Below are positions 9,076 to 16,325 of a DNA stretch of 64,000 bases, one piece after another. The stretch is taken from the NCBI GenBank assembly GCA_963931165.1, contig OZ006985.1, positions 1,674,001 to 1,738,000 of the forward strand, in the 5' to 3' direction. The notes under the pieces were generated by a model. It searched no databases. It was not told the origin of the DNA and was given only the letters and a program-made list of their open reading frames with translations. A program made the translations under genes and the position numbers. Numbering within the stretch: position 1 is the first letter of the stretch; every line of letters starts with the position of its first letter. This stretch comes from Ornithoclostridium sp944380285. Lineage in GTDB: Bacteria > Bacillota > Clostridia > Christensenellales > UBA3700.

Positions 9076-9167
9076 GCAGATCGCGGAGCGTGCGGCTTTA
9101 TCGCAGCAAGTGTACTAGAACGTACAGGAGCAAGAAAAACGCAAATGCGACAAAGATATGCGAAGAA

Positions 9168-9193
9168 CCCGCCGTTGCTATTGCAACGACGGG
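9168..9193 (-). terminator. Probable terminator of the GtrA/DUF1508 gene
   Basis: CCCGCCGTTGC, TATT, GCAACGACGGG: an 11-bp stem with one mismatch, 27 bases past the minus-strand stop. The T-rich tail is weak. Confidence 0.5.
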
Positions 9194-9220
9194 CGTCTTA
9201 TTCGCGGTCAAACCGCCTGA

Positions 9221-10858
9221 TCACTTTTTGTCTTCCGCAGTCGTATCTTCCAGCGTATTGGAAGTGTTGCAGAAGTTCTTGACCGATTCGAGCGCGCTCT
9301 CCGCGGACGCTCTGGTCTTGTAGCCCTCACCGACGCCGTACAGCGAACCGTCAGCCTTGAACAGCTTGTAGCGGAAGGTGCCGTTCTTCTCGGAGTCGAT
9401 GGTCGACGTGCCGTTGTTGATCGTGTTGCGGAACACCTCGATCTGCTTGGCGCGCGGCTTGATCTTGAAGCTCTCGCTCTCGTACAGCACCTGTCCGTTG
9501 TTCGCCTTGAGCTGGAACTTGTACGGTCTGTCGGGGTTGAGGTCGTCCTTGATGACGACGAACTTGCCCTTGGGGCTGTCGGTGTCGGGAGCCTCGAACA
9601 GCACGGTCACATTGGACGGCGCAGCTTCCTTGGCTTCTTCCTTCTTGGGCTCTTCCTTCTTGGGAGCGGCTTTCTTTGCCGCAGGCTTCTTGGCGTCGGA
9701 CTTCTTAGCCGCGGGTTTCTTGTCGGCGGCTTTCTTTGCCGCAGGCTTCTTTGCGGGAGCCTTCTTTGCCGGCTTCTCCTCGACAGGTGCAGCGGCGGCG
9801 ACTTCTTCTTCGGCGACAGCCTCCGGAGCAGCTTCGGCGACAGCCTCTTCTGCGGGAGCAGCCTCTTCGACCGGAGCCTCTTCGGCAACTGCCTCTTGCG
9901 CCTCTTCGGCAACAGGCTCTTCGGCGGCAACTTCTTCGACCGGAGCCTCTTCGATCGCGGCGGGAGCCTCGTCGGACGGGGTCTGCTCTTCGGCAGCTTC
10001 AGCCTCGGCGATCGCCTCCTCCTCTTGCGGAGTCTCGGCGAGCGGCTCTTCGGTCACGACTTCTTCGACGGGGGTAGCCTCTTCGACAGCTTCGGCGACC
10101 TCTTCGACAGCCTCTCTGGATTGAGCTTCTTCGGCAGCGGTCTCTTCGGCAGCTTGCTCGACGGGCGCCTCTTCGGCAGCCGCGGCAGGAGCCTCTTCGG
10201 CGACGGCTTCGTCTGCAACGACGGGAACCTCGACAGCAGCGGTCTCATCGACAGCGACAGCGGTCTCGTCCGCAGCGGCGGCTTCTTCCTTCTTCTTAGC
10301 GAACAACTTGTTGTTCATGATGACGAACTTCTCCATCAAGAACACGATCAAGAAGTCGGGGATGGAATAGGTGATGACGGTCACCATGCCTGCCCAGCTT
10401 TCGGGCACGCCGATACCGATCCAGAAGTTTTGAATGGGGGCAGCGATGAACGTCTCGGCGACGATCAAAGCAACACACATGATCACATAGACCGTAAAGC
10501 TGAAAGCCAAATTGTTGACAGCGGCAAACGTCTTCTTGCGGTTGAGAATGTACGAGATGACCTTAGCCACAATGTTCGCGACCAAATACGCGATGAATCC
10601 TGCAAGCGTCAACGAGTCGAGACCGACTTTGATAAATTCGCCGTCGTTTGCGACACCGCAAAGCGCAAGCAGATCATCGCCGAATTGCGCAATGATCATT
10701 TGAAGCGCAAACGCGATAAGGCTCATCACGATGAACCAAACAAATTGCACAAAGCCGTGAGGTTTCTTCGCGGGCTTTTCGGCAGTCGCCTCGGCGGCGC
10801 CTTCTTCGGGCACGGAAGTCTCTTCTTTGACTTCGGTGTCGGGTTTCATTTCTTCCAT
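9221..10858 (-). CDS. GtrA-like membrane protein fused to an acidic/Lys-Ala linker and a C-terminal DUF1508 domain
   Basis: 545 residues in four parts. Residues 36-176 hold four hydrophobic segments with SYILNRKKTFAA after the second, as in GtrA-like proteins that move lipid-linked sugars. Residues about 190-350 are almost wholly Ala, Glu, Val and Pro repeats. Residues about 355-410 are Lys/Ala/Pro-rich (KKPAAKK repeats), resembling histone H1 tails. Residues 416-530 match DUF1508/YegP: two copies of the strand motif, YKFQLKANNGQVLYES and RYKLFKADGSLYGVGEGYKT. GGAGG precedes the ATG. The low-complexity part would be a long charged cytoplasmic arm. Function is unknown; the combination is unusual. 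Confidence 0.75.
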   Translation of the reverse strand: MEEMKPDTEVKEETSVPEEGAAEATAEKPAKKPHGFVQFVWFIVMSLIAFALQMIIAQFGDDLLALCGVANDGEFIKVGLDSLTLAGFIAYLVANIVAKVISYILNRKKTFAAVNNLAFSFTVYVIMCVALIVAETFIAAPIQNFWIGIGVPESWAGMVTVITYSIPDFLIVFLMEKFVIMNNKLFAKKKEEAAAADETAVAVDETAAVEVPVVADEAVAEEAPAAAAEEAPVEQAAEETAAEEAQSREAVEEVAEAVEEATPVEEVVTEEPLAETPQEEEAIAEAEAAEEQTPSDEAPAAIEEAPVEEVAAEEPVAEEAQEAVAEEAPVEEAAPAEEAVAEAAPEAVAEEEVAAAAPVEEKPAKKAPAKKPAAKKAADKKPAAKKSDAKKPAAKKAAPKKEEPKKEEAKEAAPSNVTVLFEAPDTDSPKGKFVVIKDDLNPDRPYKFQLKANNGQVLYESESFKIKPRAKQIEVFRNTINNGTSTIDSEKNGTFRYKLFKADGSLYGVGEGYKTRASAESALESVKNFCNTSNTLEDTTAEDKK

Positions 10859-10886
10859 ATTTTCCTCCGTCGGAATTTTATACTTT

Positions 10887-10916
10887 ATTATATCATATGC
10901 ACGCGCGCATTATCAA
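10887..10916 (-). promoter_or_regulatory. Promoter of the GtrA/DUF1508 gene
   Basis: Minus strand TTGATA, 18-nt spacer, TATAAT; leader about 20-25 nt including GGAGG. Confidence 0.65.
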
Positions 10917-11487
10917 ATAATTTTACACAATATAATACATAATTTCGCAAAAAATTCAATAATACACATTTGAGGAATAGAGGCAAAATCGGCTGCCGCA
11001 GAACTATCGTCTTGCGCCGAACAAAACAGCAAATTTTGGTGCCTGTGTCTATTAAAGTCAATTTCCCTCATGCGTCGAAAATATAAATATCGAGTTGATA
11101 TTTTTGCTTCGCAAACTCAAAAAGCGTCAGCCGTTCGGTCAATTTGTGAAGCGATCGTTTTCACAAGCATGGAGAGATACCTTTGGAACCGTCAAACAGG
11201 CGCGCGATTTTGATGCACTCGTCATTGCCGTCATGAACTGAAACCAAGTCAAAAACTTACAAAATTTGTGCGCGTTTTCTTGACAAAGATTTCATCGACC
11301 TTAATGCCTTTTGCGCCGCGCTTTCCTCTCGTTTGACCTGTCAAGAGATCGAGCACAAGTTTTTTGTGTTTTTCAAAAACGAAATTTTTCACTGCACAGA
11401 CGCAGCCGGAGATGAACAAGCGCCAACGCTCGTATGGGCAATTATTGAATTGCCCCTTATCTACCCCACTTAGAACTAAGTTCAAAA
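10917..11487. other. Noncoding A+T-rich stretch, possible gene remnant
   Basis: No intact gene. On the minus strand near 11164-11244 a 26-codon open piece (with VHDGNDECIKIARLF) ends in a stop and has a stop upstream; it looks protein-like but I do not recognise it. The remainder shows no RNA gene or strong promoter. Confidence 0.3.
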
Positions 11488-11830
11488 TAGACCGCGCAAG
11501 CGGGGCGAGGGCATGCCGGGCACGCTGCCCCGGCGGTGAAATGTCTGCGCTGTCGCGCAAACATGAAATACGGCGGTCGTTTGACCGCCGCGTGAAATGC
11601 TTGCGCATCGCGCAAGCGTGAAATGTTGCCCTCGGCAACGTTATGGAAGCGCGCTGTCATCGCGCGCTTATACTTGTTTCGGCATAGAACCAAGCCCAAA
11701 AAATAGACCGCGCAAGCGGAGTGAGGACATGCCGGGCAAGCTGTGCACGGCGGTGAAATGCTTGCGCATCGCGCAAGCGTGAAATGTTGCCTTTGGCAAC
11801 GCTGAGGAAGCGCGCTGTCATCGCGCGCAT
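11488..11830. repeat. Hairpin arrays with GTGAAATG linkers behind a TAGACCGCGCAAGCGG repeat
   Basis: Two related blocks start at 11488 and 11704 with TAGACCGCGCAAGCGG followed by a G/A-rich stretch and CATGCCGGGCA. Behind each come short perfect inverted repeats separated by GTGAAATG-type linkers, for example GCTTGCGC-ATC-GCGCAAGC and GTTGCC-CTC-GGCAAC; block one also has CGGCGGTC-GTTT-GACCGCCG. Each block closes with a GCGCGC hairpin. No protein is encoded. The form suggests a mobile or structured noncoding repeat family. Confidence 0.7.
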
Positions 11831-12062
11831 TCTTTGTTCCGCTCTCGCTTTGCGGCGCGGCACGTCTCACGTCTCGGTCGGCTCATTTTCGCCCTTTTGC
11901 ACCGTGTGTCGCTTGCATACCGGCAGGTAAGCGGCGTTCCACACGGCGCAAAATCTTCGAAAATCGCTCGCCCGATACTTCTTGGTTGTGTTTATCGAAT
12001 CGATCCTTTTTGGTATAGATAATTTATTTTCCTTATTATTATGCCTCAACCAAGCCCAAAAA

Positions 12063-12134
12063 TAGACCGCGCAACGGGCAGGTGAGCAAGCCGACAAAAA
12101 ACCGGCGGATGTTTTCCGTCGGTTTGTTTGTCGG
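12063..12134. repeat. TAGACCGCGCAA repeat copy with a 44-nt hairpin
   Basis: The leading repeat word starts at 12063; a nested hairpin spans 12091-12134 with outer arms CCGACAAA/TTTGTCGG and an inner stem ACCGGCGGA/TCCGTCGGT. Confidence 0.75.
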
Positions 12135-12279
12135 TGCTCGCAGTTGAGGCGAGCGTATTTTGCGCAGGGGCGAACCATCGACCGCGAAGGTCAATACCCT
12201 TGGGTCTTGAGCCGCCGGCGAGGCGATGCCCCTGCGTAAAAACCGCCGCATATCATCGGCGACGAACCAAGTGTCAAAC

Positions 12280-12351
12280 TAGACCGCGCAAGCGGGGTGA
12301 GGGCTAGCCGACAAAAAACGACAGCATTTTTTGCTGTCGTTTGTTTGTCGG
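12280..12351. repeat. TAGACCGCGCAA repeat copy with a covarying 44-nt hairpin
   Basis: Same design as the copy 217 bases upstream: repeat word at 12280, hairpin at 12308-12351 with identical outer arms CCGACAAA/TTTGTCGG but a different inner stem, ACGACAGC/GCTGTCGT. Confidence 0.75.
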
Positions 12352-12500
12352 TGCGTAGCAGTTTTGAGCACGCTATTTCGGGATGAATTTCGCGGTTGTA
12401 ACTTTGTCCATAAAAGTAACCTTCGTTTTGACCTTTAATATGCGGATAGTAACCTTATAAATAGCTGTCAAAGAACCGATTAGATAAACGCAATCAAGCA

Positions 12501-12660
12501 GCTTTAAGCGAGCGACTTGGTGCAGATTTGCGCCGAAAGGGTTGCGAGGTGTACCTCAATGGTACCTGAGCGTTCCGAGAGGCGCAAAGATGCCCAAACG
12601 AGCCGCTTAAAGCGGTGAAACAGTCCGCGCCCCAAAGGGAGCGCGGAACTGAAATGCTCA
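12501..12660. repeat. Imperfect inverted-repeat element and adjoining hairpin
   Basis: Arms of about 28 bases (left from 12506, right ending near 12609) pair imperfectly, both containing TTTGCGCC or its complement. A smaller hairpin (GTCCGCGC/GCGCGGAAC) follows at about 12619-12648 with TGAAA on both sides, tying it to the hairpin arrays upstream. A minus-strand open frame across it is not credited as protein. Bases 12352-12500 hold nothing recognisable. Confidence 0.5.
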
Positions 12661-12723
12661 ATACCCTCTGCGGTCTTAGCGAGGGGCAAGACGAAGTATG
12701 CGCGCAAAAGGTCCGCTCAAAAC

Positions 12724-12750
12724 CTTGCCCTCACCCCGCTTGCGCGGTCA
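12724..12750 (-). repeat. Inverted copy of the TAGACCGCGCAAGCGG repeat at the glucosidase stop codon
   Basis: On the minus strand the sequence TGACCGCGCAAGCGGGG begins at the stop codon of the glucosidase gene and continues GTGAGGGCAA, the same word as at 12280 and 11488. Confidence 0.7.
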
Positions 12751-14475
12751 AAACTCATACACAGCGGCTTCGAATGGGCGCAAGGTGCGGCTTTCGAGCG
12801 GTCTCGCCTCGTCGTAGTTGCAAAGTTTGCACACCGCCTGTTTGCCCTGCCACTCGCTCGGCAACGTGAACGGCTGTTCCTTTTTGGTGAAGTTGCAGAC
12901 GACGGCGACGGTGGTCTGCGGAGTCTTGCGCTCGTAGACATAGAGTTTGTTGCTGCGCGCGTAATACTCCTTGAAGTCGCCGTTCTTGATGCAGTCGCTG
13001 CCCTTGCGGTATTCGATCAATTTGCGGTAGTAGTTGAGCAAGCTGTCGCCGTCATGCTCTTCGGCGGCGACGTTGACCGTCTTGCAGTCGGGGTTGACGA
13101 TCATCCACGGCTCGACGTCGTCGGGACAGAAGCCGGCGTTAGGCGCGTCGCTCCATTGCATCGGCGTGCGCGCGTTGTCGCGAGCGACCTTTTTGAGCAC
13201 CTTTTTGACGACGGGCATCAGGAAAGGCGCGCGCTTTTTGAACATCTTCATCGCATTGACGGACAGGATGTCCTTGTAGACCTCTTCGGCGGTGAGCGTC
13301 GCCTTGACGGGCTTGCCGTCGCGCCATACCGTCCCCTCTTTGCCGATCGGGATGTCGCTCATGCCGAGTTCCTGCCCCTGGAAGATGAAGGGCACGCCGC
13401 GTTGCATATACAGCGCGACGGGGAGCATCTTCGCCGCCTTGTCGCGGTGCTCGCCGACGTCGTAGCCGACAAAGCGCGGCACGCTGCGCGGCTGGTCGTG
13501 ATTCTCGAAAAACAGCGTGGGCGCGCACGTCTTGGGCAGAGCCTGCCATCTTGCGAAGATGGATTTGAGCTTGCGCACGCTCAGCTTGTGCGGCAAGATC
13601 TGTGTGTAGCGGTCGCAATTGGTGTGCTCGAACGAGAACACGCAATCCAGCTCGCCGACGCTCTCGTCGATGTAGCCGGCGGCGTTTTTGGAAGTGATGC
13701 CCATCGCCTCGCCGACGATCGTCGTGTCGTAGCGGTTCCAAGACTTGTCGGCGACCTCCTTGATGAATTTGTGGTAGTTCTCGGTCAGGCAATATTGCTC
13801 AAAGCCGATCAGCGGCAATTTGATCTTGCCGTTGGGCAGTCCGTCGTTTTTGGAGATGTAGGTGATCACGTCGCAGCGGAAGCCGTCCACGCCCTTTTCG
13901 AACCAAAAATTGCAGATGTCGGCGACCTCTTGGCGCACCTTTGGGTTATTCCAATTGAGGTCGGGCTGCTTGTACGAAAAGAGGTGCAGATACCACTCGT
14001 CGGTGTTCTCTTCATACTTCCACGCAGGGCCCAAAAAGTTGGACATCCAATTGTTGGGCGGACGCTTGCCGTCCTTGCCCCTGCCCTTTTTCCAATAGTA
14101 GTAGTCGCGGTAGGGATTCGCCTTGGACGAGCGGCTCTCCTTGAACCACCAATGCTCGTCCGACGTGTGATTGACGACGAGGTCCATGATGAGCCTGATG
14201 CCGCGCTCGTGGAGCCCTGCGATCAATTCGTCGAAGTCCTCCATCGTGCCGAACTCGTCCATGATGTCGCGATAGTCGCTGATGTCATAGCCGTTGTCGT
14301 CGTTGGGCGACTTGTAGCACGGCGACAGCCATACCGCGTTGACCCCGAGCGACTTGATGTAGTCGAGTTTGGAGATGATGCCGCGAAGATCGCCGATGCC
14401 GTCCCCGTTGCCGTCGCAGAAACTGCGCGGATAGATTTGATAAAAGAACGCGTCCTTATACCATCTCGTCTTCAT
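12748..14475 (-). CDS. Oligo-1,6-glucosidase type alpha-glucosidase, GH13 subfamily 31
   Basis: Hydrolyses alpha-linked glucose from short oligosaccharides in the cytoplasm. 575 residues, usual for the family, opening with WYKDAFFYQIYPRSF. The catalytic nucleophile is D202 in GFRCDVI, acid/base E256 in IVGEAMG, and transition-state stabiliser D327 in FFENHDQPR; DLVVNH is also present. The residue after the nucleophile is Val (V203), the choice found in alpha-1,6-specific enzymes such as isomaltase, where alpha-1,4 enzymes carry Ala or Thr. Start has GGAGG eight bases upstream and overlaps the end of comF by 20 nt. Third gene of the cysK operon. Confidence 0.93.
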   Translation of the reverse strand: MKTRWYKDAFFYQIYPRSFCDGNGDGIGDLRGIISKLDYIKSLGVNAVWLSPCYKSPNDDNGYDISDYRDIMDEFGTMEDFDELIAGLHERGIRLIMDLVVNHTSDEHWWFKESRSSKANPYRDYYYWKKGRGKDGKRPPNNWMSNFLGPAWKYEENTDEWYLHLFSYKQPDLNWNNPKVRQEVADICNFWFEKGVDGFRCDVITYISKNDGLPNGKIKLPLIGFEQYCLTENYHKFIKEVADKSWNRYDTTIVGEAMGITSKNAAGYIDESVGELDCVFSFEHTNCDRYTQILPHKLSVRKLKSIFARWQALPKTCAPTLFFENHDQPRSVPRFVGYDVGEHRDKAAKMLPVALYMQRGVPFIFQGQELGMSDIPIGKEGTVWRDGKPVKATLTAEEVYKDILSVNAMKMFKKRAPFLMPVVKKVLKKVARDNARTPMQWSDAPNAGFCPDDVEPWMIVNPDCKTVNVAAEEHDGDSLLNYYRKLIEYRKGSDCIKNGDFKEYYARSNKLYVYERKTPQTTVAVVCNFTKKEQPFTLPSEWQGKQAVCKLCNYDEARPLESRTLRPFEAAVYEF

Positions 14476-15295
14476 AGAAGTCCTCCTCGTTGAGTATATT
14501 TTCGGACGGAGAGACGAACCGCGTCGAACAATAGGTCAACGCCTCCACGCTCCGCGCCTTTGCCTTGTAAAGCACCCGCGACACCTCGCCCAGCGTCGCG
14601 CCGGTGGTCATCACGTCGTCGACGACGAGCACCCGCCTGCCCTTGAACGTCTCGGGCGAAGTGACCTCATAGACGCCGCGCACGTTCTCTTCGCGCTCGC
14701 GCCTTTTCAATTTCGCTTGAGATTTGTTCTCCTTCGTCTTGACCAGCGCGCCGTCGATCAGCGGTAGTTTGAGCCGACTCGACAGCTCCTCTGCGATGAG
14801 CTCGGCTTGATTGTAGCCGCGCTTGCGCTTGCGCTTTGCCGACAGCGGCACCGCGACCACGCAGTCGCATTCGAAACCGCAATCGAGATAGCGGTCGACC
14901 ATCGCCTCAGCGATGAATGCGGCGAGATAGCGCCTGCCGCCGAATTTGAGCCTGTACACAAACTTCTTGGGCGCGCCCTCGTAGACATAGCACGACCGCG
15001 CCCTGACGAACGCGCGCTCGCTGCGGATGCAGGTGTCGCAAAATTCCGCCTCGTTGGCGAGCGCCCTGCCGCACTTGCCGCAGATGTCCGTGCTCAATTT
15101 GACCGACGTCTTTTCGCACTCCGGGCACATGCCGCCGCGGATGTGCGCGAGCAGCTCCTTGCCGCATGCCGAACAGACGGGGCCGTCCAAATACAATTTG
15201 CTGCGCCACTTGCGGAACAAAACTTTGAGCCTGTCCCCTTTGCGCGTGCCGAACACTCCTATCTCAATCGACGTCGAAGAGCGGCGTGGACACAT
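14456..15295 (-). CDS. comF: ComF family protein with zinc-binding cysteines and phosphoribosyltransferase domain
   Basis: About 279 residues or slightly fewer. An N-terminal part has four CxxC pairs (CSACG, CPEC, CGKCG, CDTC between residues about 42 and 92), then a type I phosphoribosyltransferase domain with the PRPP loop VLVVDDVMTTGATL near residue 220 and the family's KRGYNQAE. ComF supports DNA uptake in competent Bacillota, though many non-competent genomes retain it. The ATG at 15295 overlaps cysK by 32 nt and lacks a good ribosome site; a later GTG (15263) or TTG behind AAGGGGAC are alternatives. The gene overlaps its neighbours on both sides. Confidence 0.85.
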   Translation of the reverse strand: MCPRRSSTSIEIGVFGTRKGDRLKVLFRKWRSKLYLDGPVCSACGKELLAHIRGGMCPECEKTSVKLSTDICGKCGRALANEAEFCDTCIRSERAFVRARSCYVYEGAPKKFVYRLKFGGRRYLAAFIAEAMVDRYLDCGFECDCVVAVPLSAKRKRKRGYNQAELIAEELSSRLKLPLIDGALVKTKENKSQAKLKRREREENVRGVYEVTSPETFKGRRVLVVDDVMTTGATLGEVSRVLYKAKARSVEALTYCSTRFVSPSENILNEEDFYEDEMV

Positions 15296-16190
15296 ATCTC
15301 TCCCCCGTATCGGGCAGCACGACGACTATCTTTTTGCCCGCGTTTTCGTCCGACTTTGCCAGCGATATCGCCCCCGCGAGCGCCGCGCCCGACGAGATGC
15401 CGACCAGCACCCCCTCCGTGCGCGCAAGCAGACGCGACGTCGCGTACGCGTCCTCATCCGCGATGTCTATCACCCCGTCGACGACGCTCATGTCGAGCAC
15501 CTCGGGCACGAAGTTCGCGCCGATGCCCTGAATGTTGTGCGGTCCCGCGTGCCCCTTTGTCAAAAGAGGGGAAGCCGCCGGCTCCACTCCGTACGCTTTG
15601 AGCGCCGGCAGCGCCGCTTTGAGAGCGCGCGCATTCCCGGTGAGCGTACCGCCTGTGCCGATCGTCGCGACAAAGATGTCGACCCCGCCGCCGGTATCTT
15701 CCAAAATCTCGCGCGCGGTGGTGTCCTCGTGCGCCTTTGCGTTGGACGGATTGGCGAATTGGTCGGCGATGAACGCGCCACTCTCCTTTGCGATGCGCTC
15801 CGCCTCTTCGACCGCGCCCTTCATCCCGAGAGCCGCGTTCGTCAGCACTATCTTTGCGCCGAGCATCTTCAAGATCTTGCGCCTCTCTACGCTCATGCTC
15901 GACGGCATCACCAAAATGACCTCATATCCCCTGACCGCGCCGACAAACGCCAGCCCTATGCCGGTGTTGCCCGACGTCGGCTCGACGATCGTGCCGCCCG
16001 GCTTGAGCGCGCCCGAAGCCTCGGCGTCGTCGATGATGCGCAGCGCCACTCTGTCCTTGACGCTGTAGGGATTGAAGCATTCCAATTTGGCGAAGATATC
16101 CGCCTTGAGCCCCAGCTTTTGTTTGAGCCTGTCCAATGCGAGCAGCGGCGTGCGTCCGACAAGCTGCGTCGCGTCATGAAAAATCGTCAT
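15264..16190 (-). CDS. cysK: Cysteine synthase (O-acetylserine sulfhydrylase)
   Basis: A pyridoxal-phosphate enzyme that makes cysteine from O-acetylserine and sulfide. 308 residues. The cofactor lysine is in NPYSVKDR, the substrate loop in PTSGNTGIG, and the phosphate-binding loop in TIGTGGTLTG. The start at 16190 is chosen over an ATG 21 bases upstream because AAAGGAG lies directly before it and MTIFHDATQLVGRTPLL matches the family start. The NPYSVKDR sequence departs from the common NPxGSVKDR, so a related beta-replacement activity cannot be excluded. First gene of the operon with comF and the glucosidase. Confidence 0.92.
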   Translation of the reverse strand: MTIFHDATQLVGRTPLLALDRLKQKLGLKADIFAKLECFNPYSVKDRVALRIIDDAEASGALKPGGTIVEPTSGNTGIGLAFVGAVRGYEVILVMPSSMSVERRKILKMLGAKIVLTNAALGMKGAVEEAERIAKESGAFIADQFANPSNAKAHEDTTAREILEDTGGGVDIFVATIGTGGTLTGNARALKAALPALKAYGVEPAASPLLTKGHAGPHNIQGIGANFVPEVLDMSVVDGVIDIADEDAYATSRLLARTEGVLVGISSGAALAGAISLAKSDENAGKKIVVVLPDTGERYVSTPLFDVD

Positions 16191-16210
16191 AATCTCGACT
16201 CCTTTCTTCA

Positions 16211-16239
16211 ATTATATAACAAAGCGCGCGCGTTTGCAA
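16211..16239 (-). promoter_or_regulatory. cysK operon promoter
   Basis: Minus strand TTGCAA, 17-nt spacer, TATAAT, about 20 bases before the ATG. Confidence 0.75.
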
Positions 16240-16279
16240 TACGCTCGGCGCATTTCCGTCGCCGATTTTGTCAAAAAGG

Positions 16280-16308
16280 TTGAAACGCCGCCCGTTTTGC
16301 TTTATAAT
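16280..16308 (+). promoter_or_regulatory. Promoter of the second GH2 gene
   Basis: TTGAAA, 17-nt spacer, TATAAT. The predicted start coincides with the GGAGG at 16315-16319, leaving a leader of about 11 nt. Confidence 0.8.
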
Positions 16309-16325
16309 GAAAGCGGAGGACAGTT

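Noticed and set aside
12504..12707. 67-residue protein on the minus strand
   Set aside because: It lies over the imperfect inverted-repeat element with no ribosome site or promoter; better explained as noncoding repeat.
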